A stretch of 64,000 bases of DNA from Treponema brennaborense (GCA_023666275.1 JAMPCJ010000002.1:1-64000); one strand, 5' to 3'. Positions 8,524 to 18,052 are shown, numbered from the stretch's first letter. The notes: generated by a model not told the origin, from the letters alone. Program-made: numbers and translations.

Positions 8524-9015
8524 TTACCATAAAGCAAGTTTTTTTGCGGATGCATCGGCACAAGCGGATGCGAACCGCCGAACATCAGCCGGATCCGTTT
8601 CTTTTTCCGCAAAAATACGGCGAGGCGCGTCAAGGCGTCCCGAATCGACTGTTTCCGCATTGGCTATCCGCACAAGCTGCCAGTCTGCCGTTTTGATGCG
8701 TTCTGTTTCCGCTTCGATATGCACGGTAAACATAATCAAATAATCGATGTAGCCGTTTACCGACGCATCAAAGGCTGCGTTATATGTTGCGTAAACATCT
8801 TTTTCCGTTGATACAGGCACATTGGAAACAATCGCGCCGCGGTTAAAAAAATAATCCATAACGGCATCTTCGAATATCAATGTTTCTTCGCAAATATTTC
8901 CGGCTATGCCGTTTTTTTGATGTACAAAAATCGTGACTGCATCAGCAGATGCCGAATGCGGCAGAAATATTGCCGCACAGACAAACAGCATATACCTGAT
9001 TGGTTTCATATTCAT
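8524..9015 (-). CDS. secreted hypothetical protein
   Basis: No family is recognised. The 163-residue protein has a signal peptide (MNMKPIRYMLFVCAAIFLPH, cleavage probably near SASA-DA) and then a mixed alpha/beta mature region of about 140 residues without cysteine pairs. The first or the second Met (9015 or 9009) could be the start; neither has a good ribosome binding site. It directly precedes the SPOR-domain gene and is probably co-transcribed with it, which suggests an envelope role. It diverges from the sugar-nucleotide operon at 9138. Confidence 0.7.
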   Translation of the reverse strand: MNMKPIRYMLFVCAAIFLPHSASADAVTIFVHQKNGIAGNICEETLIFEDAVMDYFFNRGAIVSNVPVSTEKDVYATYNAAFDASVNGYIDYLIMFTVHIEAETERIKTADWQLVRIANAETVDSGRLDAPRRIFAEKETDPADVRRFASACADASAKKLALW

Positions 9016-9056
9016 ATTGTCGGTTTTTTATAACCATGTATTAGCATTTTCTATAA

Positions 9057-9085
9057 TTGAAGAAGTCGGCACGATATGATATAGT
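9057..9085 (+). promoter_or_regulatory. sigma-70-type promoter of the sugar/XDH-like operon
   Basis: TTGAAG at 9057-9062 and TATAGT at 9080-9085 are spaced by 17 bases. Transcription would begin near 9091, at the foot of the 12-bp hairpin at 9090-9119. Confidence 0.6.
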
Positions 9086-9089
9086 TGTA

Positions 9090-9119
9090 ACATTAAACAG
9101 CGAAACGGCTGTTTAATGT
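9090..9119 (+). promoter_or_regulatory. 12-bp perfect stem-loop at predicted mRNA 5' end
   Basis: ACATTAAACAGC (9090-9101), loop GAAACG, then GCTGTTTAATGT (9108-9119) form a perfect stem. It starts about five bases after the -10 box and stops just before the AAGGAA ribosome binding site of the gene at 9138. There is no U tract after it, so it is not an ordinary terminator. It could be an operator (as DNA) or a 5' stabilising or translational-control structure (as RNA). Confidence 0.6.
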
Positions 9120-9137
9120 AAGGAAAAAAGCAAAAGC

Positions 9138-10685
9138 ATGAGCACGCATTCTGAAAAATATATGTACATAATCGGAGCAGGATTTGCGGGGCAAATGCTT
9201 GCAGCCGAAATAAAAAGAAAAAAAATATTCGGAACCGTTGCGGCTTTTCTTGACGACGATCCTGCCGTAATCGGAAAAACAATCGAAGGCATTCCCGTCA
9301 TCGGACCGATAAATCAGTTCTGCTCGTTTCTGCGTCATTCGGACAATGATGAAGCAGTCATTGCAATTCCCAGCGCAACGCAGGAGCGAATCTGCGAAAT
9401 TTACGACACGCTCTCGAAAAACGGATTCAGAAAAATCCGCATCCTGCCGAGCATTTCGCAGATTACCGACGGCGGTGCGCATTTTATACAAACCCGCGGA
9501 ATCGACCCGCTCGATTTATTGGGACGCACGCCGGTTACCATACCGCTGCGGGCGAGTCTTGCCTACCTGCGCGGCAAACGCGTACTGATAACCGGAGCCG
9601 GAGGTTCTATCGGTTCCGAACTCGCGCGGCAGCTTCTTTCCGGCGGTGCGGAACGTTTATACTTATTCGGACACGGGGAAAATTCAATTTACCAAATCGA
9701 TCGTGAATTGCGGCTGCTGCAAAAAGAAGGCGTCGGCGAAAAAGCGGTTATTGTTCCGATTATCGGCGATTTGAAAAACCGGCACTACATGCAGTTTATC
9801 ATGCAGAAACTGAAATGCGATGTTGTATTTCACTGCGCGGCGTACAAGCACGTCCCGCTTATGGAAGAAAATCCCGTCGCAGTAATCGAAAACAATGTTT
9901 TCGGCACAAAAAATCTGCTGGACGCTTCAATCGGCGCCGATGTCAAACGGTTTGTATTGATTTCGACAGACAAAGCCGTGGAGCCTGTTTCCGTTTACGG
10001 AATTTCGAAAATGATATGCGAAAAACTTGTAATCGCGGCGTCAAGGGAAATAAAGAAAAAAAACGATTCCGCGGCTCCCATTCGGCATGAAACCGAAGAA
10101 AGCGCATACATGTTTGTGCGCTTCGGCAACGTACTTGGTTCCAGAGGTTCCATCGTTCCGCTTTTTACGGAACAATTAAAAAACGGCGGTCCGCTTACGG
10201 TAACAGATTCCGAAGCAAAACGTTTTTTCATGACTATCCCGGAAGCGTGCTCGCTTGTGCTGATGACAGGCGGCGTCGGCGAAAACGGCGTTTCTTATGT
10301 GCTCGACATGGGCGATCCCATAAAAATTTCGGATATAGCCGAGCAGATTATACGGATTTCGGGATATGAGCCGTACAAAGATATCGATATACAGTTTATC
10401 GGACTGCGGAACGGCGAACGGCTCGATGAACCGCTTTGGATTCCCGAAGAAAATCCCGAAAAAACGAAATATCCCAAACTTCTTCGGCTGCGTTCCGCAG
10501 AAACGGGAACACTGCCGGCGGAATTCCTTAAAAGAACCGCAGCGATATGCCTGCCCCCGCAGGAAGCCGCATTGTACGCGGAAAACGGCCGTATAGACGC
10601 CGGATTGTATCGCGATAAAAAAATGCTGACAGCCGTTCTCGAAGATATGATTCCTTCATATAAAATTTTCAAACACGGCTGCTGA
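9138..10685 (+). CDS. nucleoside-diphosphate-sugar 4,6-dehydratase/epimerase, CapD/FlaA1-like
   Basis: A cytoplasmic 515-residue short-chain dehydrogenase. Residues ~8-130 form a Rossmann-like CoA-binding-type N-domain (YIIGAGFAGQML). The catalytic NAD(P) domain starts at about residue 150 with TGAGGSIGSELARQL. It carries STDKAVEPVSVYGISK, with the Tyr and Lys of the active site near 286-290, and MFVRFGNVLGSRGSI. This is the CapD/WbpM/FlaA1 group, which dehydrates UDP-GlcNAc-type substrates. Unlike WbpM it has no transmembrane N-terminus, so it is a soluble form. The next gene is a DegT aminotransferase, a classic partner that aminates the 4-keto product. The exact sugar is not determinable. 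It leads a five-gene operon including XDH-like subunits. Confidence 0.88.
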   Translation: MSTHSEKYMYIIGAGFAGQMLAAEIKRKKIFGTVAAFLDDDPAVIGKTIEGIPVIGPINQFCSFLRHSDNDEAVIAIPSATQERICEIYDTLSKNGFRKIRILPSISQITDGGAHFIQTRGIDPLDLLGRTPVTIPLRASLAYLRGKRVLITGAGGSIGSELARQLLSGGAERLYLFGHGENSIYQIDRELRLLQKEGVGEKAVIVPIIGDLKNRHYMQFIMQKLKCDVVFHCAAYKHVPLMEENPVAVIENNVFGTKNLLDASIGADVKRFVLISTDKAVEPVSVYGISKMICEKLVIAASREIKKKNDSAAPIRHETEESAYMFVRFGNVLGSRGSIVPLFTEQLKNGGPLTVTDSEAKRFFMTIPEACSLVLMTGGVGENGVSYVLDMGDPIKISDIAEQIIRISGYEPYKDIDIQFIGLRNGERLDEPLWIPEENPEKTKYPKLLRLRSAETGTLPAEFLKRTAAICLPPQEAALYAENGRIDAGLYRDKKMLTAVLEDMIPSYKIFKHGC

Positions 10686-10699
10686 CAGGAGAACTTCTT

Positions 10700-11857
10700 A
10701 TGTTTGTGCCATTTTTCCGTCCGTCAATCGGGCAAGAAGAAGAAAATGCAGTTCTGCAAGTAATGCGTTCCGGCTGGCTTACCACGGCAAAAGAAACGCT
10801 TGCCTTTGAACAGGAATTTTCAAATTATGTGCATTCGCCTCATGCGCTTGCGGTAAACAGTGCGACAAGCGGATTAACGCTTGCCATGGATGCATTGGGC
10901 ATAACAAAGGGAACAAAAATCTTAACAACGCCGTATACGTTTATATCTACCGCAGCACCGGCGCTGCATCTCGGCGCCGGCATCGTCTATGCCGACATAG
11001 AAAAAGACAGCTACAATATCGATGCTGTTCAAATCGAAAAAAAATTACGTCAAGATTCCGCAATAAAAGCAATAATTCCGGTGCACATAGCCGGAAATAT
11101 TTGCAATATGGATGAAATACTTTTTCTCGCGCGGAAATACAACGTGCATGTAATAGAAGATGCCGCACATGCATTTCCTTCGAAAACCGCAGCCGGATAC
11201 GCAGGAACGCTCGGAGACTGCGGTGTATTTTCGTTTTATGCCACAAAAGCCATAACAACAGCGGAAGGCGGAATGATATGCACAGCAAATAACGAAATTG
11301 CCGCGCGTATTGCTGCCATGCGCCTGCACGGCATAGATCGTTCAATATGGGAACGCTATACCTCCGACAAAGCATCCTGGGAATACGATGTAACGCAGCC
11401 GGGATATAAATGCAATCTTCCGGATATTTTATCCGCAATCGGACGCGTTCAGCTGAAAAAAGCAGAATCGTTTTTCGAAAAACGAAAAACCATTGCAATG
11501 CAGTATAACGAAGCGTTTTCCGAATATGATTTTCTGCAATGCCCGCCTGACGGAACAGGGAACGCTTGGCATTTATATCTTCTCCGCATTGTGCCGGAAA
11601 AATTATCCGTAACGCGCACGGAATTTGCAAATATTCTCCAAAACAAAGGAATAGGCATTTCCATGCATTTTATCCCGCACTTTCACATGTCGTATTGGAA
11701 ACAGCACCTGAAAATAACGGCAGAAGATTTTCCGAATGCGGAAAAACAATATCAGCGGACATTCACATTGCCGCTTTGGCCTGATATGACACAAGAAATG
11801 GTGCGTACGGTGATCGAAGCCGTGATTGAAACAGGAAAAAAACACTATGCCAAGTAA
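10700..11857 (+). CDS. DegT/DnrJ/EryC1/StrS-family sugar aminotransferase
   Basis: A PLP-dependent transaminase of 385 residues that adds an amino group to keto-sugar nucleotides. The fold signature is complete: VNSATSGLTLAMDAL, TPYTFISTAAP, the aspartate in VIEDAAHAFPS that contacts the PLP ring nitrogen, and the Schiff-base lysine in FSFYATKAITTAEGG (Lys183). The stretch GYKCNLPDILSAIGRVQL is the family's substrate-side motif. It follows the dehydratase by 14 bases with AGGAG in front. Its 3' end overlaps the next gene by 11 bases. It probably makes an amino sugar for a surface or flagellar glycan, which is inference. Confidence 0.92.
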   Translation: MFVPFFRPSIGQEEENAVLQVMRSGWLTTAKETLAFEQEFSNYVHSPHALAVNSATSGLTLAMDALGITKGTKILTTPYTFISTAAPALHLGAGIVYADIEKDSYNIDAVQIEKKLRQDSAIKAIIPVHIAGNICNMDEILFLARKYNVHVIEDAAHAFPSKTAAGYAGTLGDCGVFSFYATKAITTAEGGMICTANNEIAARIAAMRLHGIDRSIWERYTSDKASWEYDVTQPGYKCNLPDILSAIGRVQLKKAESFFEKRKTIAMQYNEAFSEYDFLQCPPDGTGNAWHLYLLRIVPEKLSVTRTEFANILQNKGIGISMHFIPHFHMSYWKQHLKITAEDFPNAEKQYQRTFTLPLWPDMTQEMVRTVIEAVIETGKKHYAK

Positions 11858-13973
11858 ATCCGCAAAAACAGAAAAGGAAACTTCCTCTCATTTGTCCAAA
11901 ACATTTTACAGCGATCTGTATCAAACCGGCATGCTGCACGCAGTACTCGTGCGCAGTCCGGTAGCATGCGGAGAATTGCGATCGCTCACGCTGCCGGGCA
12001 TTCCCGATAATTGCAGGCTCATCACCGCAAAAGATGTTCCCGGACTGAATAAAATTAAAATTCGCAGCACCGAAATTCCGATACTGGCGGAAAAAAACAT
12101 CGCATACGGCGGCGAACCGATTGGCATATTGACAGGTCCCGATATCATAATGCTGCGTGAATTGTCGGAAAAAATCGTCATGAAATTTTCGGCAGACACA
12201 AATACGCAGGAGCCAAAAAAGAAAATTCACAGAATCCTTGAATACGGAACAAAACCGATCGAGCAGGACAGCGAAACGGAAAAGGAAATAAAAAAAGACA
12301 CCGATGATTTTACGGTTTTGAATCAATCGTACCGTCCGCATCTTGATTTTCCGTCTTACAACGAACCCTGCGGTGCATTTGTTTTTTTTCAGAATTCCGC
12401 GAAAGACGAAAAATCGCTGCTCACTGTTTATTCCCCGACACAGTGGACAAGCAACTTGCGCAGCGCACTCGCCGCCGTCTGCGAAATAGATGAAACGAAT
12501 ATTCATATTAAGCAAACAGTATCCAACAGCAGAAAAACAAACAGTATCTGGGCAAATTTTATTCTTGCGGCACAGGCGGCGATTGCTTCGATTTGCACCG
12601 GGAAACCGGTAAAACTGATGCTGCCGCGCTTTGAACAAGAGCGTTTTATCGAAACTCAACCAACGGTTGATATTCGCTATAAATCATTGCTGCGCCGAAA
12701 CGGCCGCATTGCATCGCTTGATATTTCCATAACAATGCAGACAGGAGCGTTCAACCCGTTTATAGAAGAACAGCTGAACAGGCTCTGCATTGCTGCCGCC
12801 GGCATATACAAACCCGAACACATGCGAATCGAAACGATATCGGAACAAACCCGCGATCCGCCGTCTTCTCTGCCTATGCTGCCGGGCGATTCTCATGCAT
12901 TCTTTGCAATCGAAAATTTTATGCAGGAAGCCGCACTGCTGTTAAAAAACGATCCTATTCTTATCAGACAAATAAACAGCACGCAGGTTCTTACGCAGGA
13001 CGACGCATCGTATCCTTTTGATTTTAATAATAAGTATTTTGATTCGGTCATCGAAGACGTATTGCAGCGAAGTGATTTCAAAAGAAAAAATGCAGTTTAC
13101 GCACTTAATGCCGCCGGCAGCCGTACAGCGGCAGCATATCCGTTTTCAGTCAGAGGAATCGGTTTTGCGGCAGGATTCGAAGGCGGCGGTTTCTTTTTGC
13201 TCCCGTCAGATGCGCTTGCATTATCACTGGAAGTAACACTGGAAACAGACAACACGGTATCAATACATTCGTATCTTCCATCCGAATCGATACAATCAAT
13301 CTGGAAGCGGACAGCCGCCGAATATTTTGATATAAAGCCCGAAGAAGTTTCGTTTGATACAACTTTTTCGGAAAAAACCGAACCGTTGCTTTCTTCCGCG
13401 GAAAATGATGATATCAGCATTATGACGCAGCTGCTGAAAAAGTGCTGCGCTGCCATTCAGCGTCAGCGTTTCCGAGAGCCGCTGCCCATTACCGTAAAAC
13501 GTTCCGCAAAAACAGCAAAAAACGGATGGAATGCAGAAACATTCAGCGGAATTCCATTCCATTCAACGGCAGCGGCAGCAGCTGTCATAGAAACCGAGAT
13601 TGATCCAATCACATACGCCAACCGCATAAAAGGTATTTGGCTGACAATAGACAGCGGTGCGATTCTTGATATAAAGCAGGCAAAAATGGCAGTGAAAAAA
13701 AACGTGCAAAATATTCTTTCATGCATACGGGAATCGAATCCGGCTGATACTGCCGACATATATCTTTCTTTTATCAACACAAACGAAGATCCCAAACAAA
13801 TAGGAAATGCAGCCTGCAATGTTATTCCGGCGGCATACACCGCTTCTCTGCACAACGCACTCAATACATCCGTCGTATCGCTGCCGATTACACCGAAAAA
13901 AATATTCGCTGCGTTTATGTCTGGCAATGACAGCACAGAACAATCATCAAACATCAACAGGAATGAAATATGA
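11847..13973 (+). CDS. xanthine dehydrogenase-like large subunit lacking molybdenum-site motifs
   Basis: A 708-residue relative of the molybdopterin subunit of xanthine dehydrogenase and aldehyde oxidase. The fold is recognisable: the N-terminal a/b-hammerhead (LHAVLVRSPVACGELRSLTL), TGKPVKLMLPRFEQERF, AIENFMQEAALLLKNDPILI, and the C-terminal NALNTSVVSLPITPKKI. The cofactor motifs are gone. Where GGGFGGK is expected the sequence is SNSRKTN (about 226-232). The RGxGxPQ motif reads PMLPGDSH. In the expected KGVGEP motif, KQIGNA has Asn654 in place of the catalytic glutamate. Molybdenum hydroxylase activity is therefore unlikely. The ATG at 11847 has AGGA upstream, and a TTG at 11826 is less likely. 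It overlaps the DegT gene and, by ATGA, the Fe-S subunit. Confidence 0.85.
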   Translation: MPSKSAKTEKETSSHLSKTFYSDLYQTGMLHAVLVRSPVACGELRSLTLPGIPDNCRLITAKDVPGLNKIKIRSTEIPILAEKNIAYGGEPIGILTGPDIIMLRELSEKIVMKFSADTNTQEPKKKIHRILEYGTKPIEQDSETEKEIKKDTDDFTVLNQSYRPHLDFPSYNEPCGAFVFFQNSAKDEKSLLTVYSPTQWTSNLRSALAAVCEIDETNIHIKQTVSNSRKTNSIWANFILAAQAAIASICTGKPVKLMLPRFEQERFIETQPTVDIRYKSLLRRNGRIASLDISITMQTGAFNPFIEEQLNRLCIAAAGIYKPEHMRIETISEQTRDPPSSLPMLPGDSHAFFAIENFMQEAALLLKNDPILIRQINSTQVLTQDDASYPFDFNNKYFDSVIEDVLQRSDFKRKNAVYALNAAGSRTAAAYPFSVRGIGFAAGFEGGGFFLLPSDALALSLEVTLETDNTVSIHSYLPSESIQSIWKRTAAEYFDIKPEEVSFDTTFSEKTEPLLSSAENDDISIMTQLLKKCCAAIQRQRFREPLPITVKRSAKTAKNGWNAETFSGIPFHSTAAAAAVIETEIDPITYANRIKGIWLTIDSGAILDIKQAKMAVKKNVQNILSCIRESNPADTADIYLSFINTNEDPKQIGNAACNVIPAAYTASLHNALNTSVVSLPITPKKIFAAFMSGNDSTEQSSNINRNEI

Positions 13974-14485
13974 ATATATCATTAAACATAAATGACACAG
14001 AAGTTATATATGATGCAGATCCGTCGGAACGGCTTTCGGTATTGCTGCGCTCAAAAAAATATTATTCGGTAAAATGCAGCTGCTTCCGCGGAATATGCGG
14101 TTCATGCACGGTGCTGATAGATGACGTTCCCGTTCCGTCCTGCATAATTCCGGCAGCGGCAGCGCAGCATAAAAAAATTATTACATTGGAATATTTCGAA
14201 AAAACTCCCGAATATGCCGATATTTTATCGGGATTTCATCAGGCGGGAGTTTTATTGTGCGGATTCTGCAATGCGGGAGTTATATTTACGATTCATTCAT
14301 TTTTGCAGAAAAATCAGCGGCCGGAAACAAAAAGCGCGCAGGCAGCGGCAAGATCCTGCATTTGCAGCTGCACGGAAAAAGATACGCTGACAAACAGCAT
14401 TCTCATTGCCGGCACAATACGCAGAACAAGAATTGAAAATATGAAAAAAAATACATCGCGAAGGATTCATTACAATGCCAGATAA
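13970..14485 (+). CDS. xanthine dehydrogenase-like 2Fe-2S subunit
   Basis: A 171-residue electron-transfer subunit with both expected clusters. The plant-type 2Fe-2S site is C38-x4-C43-x2-C46-x11-C58 (CFRGICGSC). The second site is C97-x2-C100-x31-C132-x-C134, with exact family spacing. The residue before CGFC, normally a glutamine that contacts the molybdopterin, is leucine (LLCGFC). The usual CRC is CSC. So iron-sulphur binding looks intact while contacts to the molybdenum cofactor are lost, matching the degenerate large subunit. A basic tail follows residue 150. The gene overlaps its neighbours on both sides (4 and 11 bases). Confidence 0.88.
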   Translation: MNISLNINDTEVIYDADPSERLSVLLRSKKYYSVKCSCFRGICGSCTVLIDDVPVPSCIIPAAAAQHKKIITLEYFEKTPEYADILSGFHQAGVLLCGFCNAGVIFTIHSFLQKNQRPETKSAQAAARSCICSCTEKDTLTNSILIAGTIRRTRIENMKKNTSRRIHYNAR

Positions 14486-15311
14486 CAGCACCGTAATATA
14501 TACGCCCAAAACAGTTAAAGACGCGTTGTTTTATTTAAAAACAATTCCCGATTTGCATATATTGAACGGATGTACAGGACAGCTTTGCAAAGCAAATGAA
14601 TATCACATACCGCTGCCGCAAAAAACACTTATCATAAATACTATCGATGAACTAAAACAAATAGAACTTCATGAACGCTATCTTGACATAGGCGCAGCGG
14701 TAACGCTCGCATCTATTGAAGAACTCGGAAAAAAGAAAAGTCCGGCAGTACTCAGCGAAACATTATGCGCCATAGCAAATCCGCTCGTGAGAAACGCAGC
14801 AACAATCGGCGGAAATATATGCACATTCAATCCGCACGGAACATTATTTGCGCCGCTGCTCGCACTGGACGCAAAATTTGAAATACGCAGCGCATTTGAA
14901 ACCAAAATTATCCCGGCAGGCAAATTTTCAGGTGTTCCCGCAATGCACATGCTGACACGAATCCGCATACCGCTCGATGAATGGGATATAAGTGTATTCA
15001 AAAAAACAGAACCCGCGGAAAAATTCACAGAAAACAGCGGAACATTTGTTTTCCTTGCGAAAATTCAAAAGAACGTACTGACGGATATTCGTATAATTTT
15101 TTGCGGCATGACGATATTCCGCAGCGCGGAATTGGAAAACAAACTGATTGGAATAAAACTGCCGGTATCCGAAAAAAACATAACAATAATTCTCGATGCA
15201 GCAGCGCAGTTATACGATAACTTTCCTGCGGGAATAACAACAAGCAATTATGCATTCAATAAATGCGTATTTTTAAATTTATTGAACTACAGTCTGTCAC
15301 GGCTGACATAA
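14475..15311 (+). CDS. xanthine dehydrogenase-like FAD-binding subunit
   Basis: A 278-residue member of the FAD-binding (CO dehydrogenase/xanthine dehydrogenase medium) subunit family. The second FAD motif is good: VRNAATIGGNICTFNPHGTL, followed by the expected APLLALDAKFEI. The first, usually AGGTDL, is altered to LNGCTGQL near residue 31. FAD binding is therefore possible but not certain. The C-terminal CODH-type domain (KKTEPAEKF... onward) is present. It is the last gene of the operon and ends 20 bases from the convergent queA. Together with the two upstream genes it encodes a three-subunit redox complex without a recognisable molybdenum centre. Confidence 0.85.
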   Translation: MPDNSTVIYTPKTVKDALFYLKTIPDLHILNGCTGQLCKANEYHIPLPQKTLIINTIDELKQIELHERYLDIGAAVTLASIEELGKKKSPAVLSETLCAIANPLVRNAATIGGNICTFNPHGTLFAPLLALDAKFEIRSAFETKIIPAGKFSGVPAMHMLTRIRIPLDEWDISVFKKTEPAEKFTENSGTFVFLAKIQKNVLTDIRIIFCGMTIFRSAELENKLIGIKLPVSEKNITIILDAAAQLYDNFPAGITTSNYAFNKCVFLNLLNYSLSRLT

Positions 15312-15331
15312 CGTCCGCCGAAAAAAATTAT

Positions 15332-16444
15332 TCATAAAATAAGCATTGCATCGCCGTAAGAAAAAAAACGATATTTCTCTTCTACCGCCTGTTTATACGC
15401 ATCAAGAATAATATTTTTGCCTGCAAACGCACTGACAAGCATTAAAAGTGTTGACTCCGGCGTATGAAAATTGGTAAACAGCTGGTCAACAACATGAATT
15501 TTTTTTCCGGGATATATAAATATATTCGTCGAACGTGTGCCGCTTTCGACTTTTTTTGTCCGCTCATTCCAGGCAGATTCAATGCTTCTGACTGTCGTTG
15601 TTCCGACTGCAAGTATTTTTCGGTGTTCCGCACGTGCGGCATTTATTTTTTCCGCGGCATCAGGCGGAATCGTAAATACTTCTTCATGCATGATATGTTC
15701 TTCCACCGTTTCCGAACGAACCGGAAGAAACGTTCCTAATCCGACATGGAGAGTAATTTCCGCCATATCCACACCGTTTTCCGAAAGCGAGCGCAGCATA
15801 TCTTCCGTAAAATGCAAGCCGGCTGTCGGACATGCGGCAGAACCTGTTTTTTTGGCATAGACATTTTGATAGCGCTCAGAATCCTTTTCTGCCGCAGGAC
15901 GTTTTATATAAGGCGGAAGCGGAATATGTCCGTTCACATCAAACCAAGATTCGGTTACCGCATGATTAAAAGCAATAAGCCGGAATTCAGTGCCGTCATA
16001 ATCGGGATTTTCAAGTATTACCCCGATGCTGCCGTCGGAAAATGCATATTTGCTGCCGGGTTTGATTTTCTTTGCATTTTTTGCCATTGCTTTCCATACG
16101 GAATGTCCGGCATCGTTCTGCAAATTTCCCAAAAAAAGAAATTCGTATTTTTTTCCGGCAGTACCGTTGTCTGCGCCCGCAGTGATTACTTTTTCTGCAT
16201 AACAGCGCGAACGTCTTACACGGGAATTATTGAAAACCATCAGCGTTCCCGGTTCAATAAGAGTAATCAAATCGCTCATCATACAATGACGGACACATGC
16301 GGAATGTCCGCTGTGCGCAGCGGCATATTGATTTCCGGAAGCCGAACGGTCGAGAACCATCAGCCTGTCGCCGCCGCGTTTTTCCGACGGATATTGAGCT
16401 ATCAGCATTTCGGGAAGGTCAAAATAAAAGTCTTTCGTCAGCAT
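15332..16444 (-). CDS. queA: S-adenosylmethionine:tRNA ribosyltransferase-isomerase
   Basis: Transfers and isomerises the ribosyl group of SAM onto preQ1 in tRNA during queuosine synthesis. The 370-residue protein starts with the family signature ([14 protein letters not shown]) and contains [18 protein letters not shown], the diagnostic stretch [15 protein letters not shown] near residue 205, and [12 protein letters not shown]. Length is normal. The ATG lies inside the 3' end of ruvB (26-base overlap), so translation is coupled. It is the distal gene of a lipoprotein-LysM-ruvA-ruvB-queA operon. Confidence 0.96.
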   Translation of the reverse strand: MLTKDFYFDLPEMLIAQYPSEKRGGDRLMVLDRSASGNQYAAAHSGHSACVRHCMMSDLITLIEPGTLMVFNNSRVRRSRCYAEKVITAGADNGTAGKKYEFLFLGNLQNDAGHSVWKAMAKNAKKIKPGSKYAFSDGSIGVILENPDYDGTEFRLIAFNHAVTESWFDVNGHIPLPPYIKRPAAEKDSERYQNVYAKKTGSAACPTAGLHFTEDMLRSLSENGVDMAEITLHVGLGTFLPVRSETVEEHIMHEEVFTIPPDAAEKINAARAEHRKILAVGTTTVRSIESAWNERTKKVESGTRSTNIFIYPGKKIHVVDQLFTNFHTPESTLLMLVSAFAGKNIILDAYKQAVEEKYRFFSYGDAMLIL

Positions 16445-17453
16445 CGTGTTGTTTGTGCTGTATGCCTAAATGCGCATACGCTTTTTCCGTAATTATTCTT
16501 CCGCGCGGCGTGCGCTGCAGCAGTCCGCATTGAATTAAATATGGTTCATAATAATCTTCAAGAGTGTCCACGGATTCTCCTATTGAAATCGCGAGCGTTT
16601 CCGCACCGACAGGACCTCCCCCGAAATTATGTATTATCGATAATAATATTTCTCTGTCATATTTTTCAAGTCCGAGAAAATCGATTTCCAAATTTTCAAG
16701 TCCGGATTGAACCACATCGCGCGTAATAATTCCGCAGCCGAGTATCTGCGCAAAATCACGCATTCTTCGGAGAATCCGGTTTGCAACACGCGGCGTACCG
16801 CGCGAGCAGGATGCCATAAGCAGCGCCGCTTCATCTTCAACAGCAATACCGAGAATTTCGGACGAACGGCGGATAATCGATGCAAGTTCATCTTTGCTGT
16901 AAAAATCAAAACGCTGCACAATTCCGAAACGGCTTATCAGCGGACTTGATACCATGCCCGCTTTTGTTGTCGCACCGACAAGCGTAAATTGGGGAATCGG
17001 TATGCGCACAGTGCGGGCCGCCGCCCCCTGCCCGATTATCCAATCGAGTTCATAATCTTCCATAGCAATATACAGCATTTCTTCTATCGCCGGTTTTAAG
17101 CGGTGTATTTCATCAATAAAAAATACGGTGCGTTCCGTAATTGTCGATAAAATGCCCGCAAGATCTTTTGGTTTATCAAGTGCCGGCGCGCTTGTTATTT
17201 TAAAATCAGCACCGAGTTCATGTGCTGTTATTTGAGCAAGCGTTGTTTTTCCGAGTCCCGGCGGACCAATCAAGAATAAGTGATCAAGACTTTCCGTTCT
17301 CTCGCGGGCAGCTTTTATAAAAACAGATAAATTATTTTTTATTTTTTTTTGTCCGAGAAAATCACATAAGCGCTGAGGACGCAGCGATCCGTCACGTTCA
17401 TCATCGGGATCAGGATATTCAGCCCGCAGAATAGCGCTGCCGTTGTCATTCAT
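16419..17453 (-). CDS. ruvB: Holliday junction branch-migration ATPase RuvB
   Basis: Hexameric AAA+ motor of the RuvABC resolvasome. The 344-residue protein has [18 protein letters not shown] at the N-terminus, the Walker A motif [12 protein letters not shown], Walker [11 protein letters not shown], sensor 1 [10 protein letters not shown] and the arginine-finger region [14 protein letters not shown]-terminal winged helix ends in [16 protein letters not shown]. Length and order are typical. Its start overlaps the ruvA stop (ATGA) and its end overlaps queA. Confidence 0.97.
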   Translation of the reverse strand: MNDNGSAILRAEYPDPDDERDGSLRPQRLCDFLGQKKIKNNLSVFIKAARERTESLDHLFLIGPPGLGKTTLAQITAHELGADFKITSAPALDKPKDLAGILSTITERTVFFIDEIHRLKPAIEEMLYIAMEDYELDWIIGQGAAARTVRIPIPQFTLVGATTKAGMVSSPLISRFGIVQRFDFYSKDELASIIRRSSEILGIAVEDEAALLMASCSRGTPRVANRILRRMRDFAQILGCGIITRDVVQSGLENLEIDFLGLEKYDREILLSIIHNFGGGPVGAETLAISIGESVDTLEDYYEPYLIQCGLLQRTPRGRIITEKAYAHLGIQHKQHDADERLLF

Positions 17454-18052
17454 ACCGCAAGCTCCACTATAGCAAGCCGGAATAATTGCTCTTCCTGCGC
17501 ATTGCGGGATGCAGACGTATCGAGATTTTTTTCAAGTTTTTTCACAGCTTCTTCGCAGGAGCGGCGATCATAGCCCATTTGTACCAATGCCGAAACAACG
17601 TCTTCCCAGGCGGAGTCCCGATTTTCAGAAACAGCCGGACATTCTCCCGACAGCGACAATTTTCCTTTTAACGCAAGCAGCATTTTTGCGGCACTTTTTT
17701 TCCCGATACCGGGAATTTTTTCAAGTTTTGAAACATCGCCTGCTTCAAGAATTTCAATAAATTCCCGAAGCGCAATATGCGACAAAATTTTCAGCGCAGC
17801 TTTCGGCCCGATTCCTTCGACTTTCTGCAAATCAAGAAATAAAGAACGTTCCTGTGGTTCGGCGAAACCGAATAATTTCATTGCATCATCACGATGATAC
17901 AGCCAAGTATAAATTTTCGCCTGATGCTCGACTGGCGGCAATGCATCAAGCGTCATATCGGGGACAGCTATTTCCCATTCAATTCCGTTTACATTCAGAT
18001 AAACCATTTGCGGCATTTTTGCCGTAATGACACCGGATAAACTGTTGAACAT
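17450..18052 (-). CDS. ruvA: Holliday junction DNA-binding protein RuvA
   Basis: Tetrameric protein that binds four-way junctions and loads RuvB. The 200-residue sequence starts MFNSLSGVI (OB-fold domain I) and has two helix-hairpin-helix motifs ([13 protein letters not shown] near residue 76 and [16 protein letters not shown] near 112). It ends in a short RuvB-binding domain III ([20 protein letters not shown]). It overlaps the upstream LysM gene by one base in TAATG and ruvB by ATGA, so all three are translationally linked. Confidence 0.96.
   Translation of the reverse strand: MFNSLSGVITAKMPQMVYLNVNGIEWEIAVPDMTLDALPPVEHQAKIYTWLYHRDDAMKLFGFAEPQERSLFLDLQKVEGIGPKAALKILSHIALREFIEILEAGDVSKLEKIPGIGKKSAAKMLLALKGKLSLSGECPAVSENRDSAWEDVVSALVQMGYDRRSCEEAVKKLEKNLDTSASRNAQEEQLFRLAIVELAV

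Noticed and set aside
11847-15311. Annotation as a working xanthine dehydrogenase
   Set aside because: The Moco-binding motifs and the catalytic glutamate are missing in the large subunit, and the Fe-S subunit has lost its Moco-contacting glutamine.
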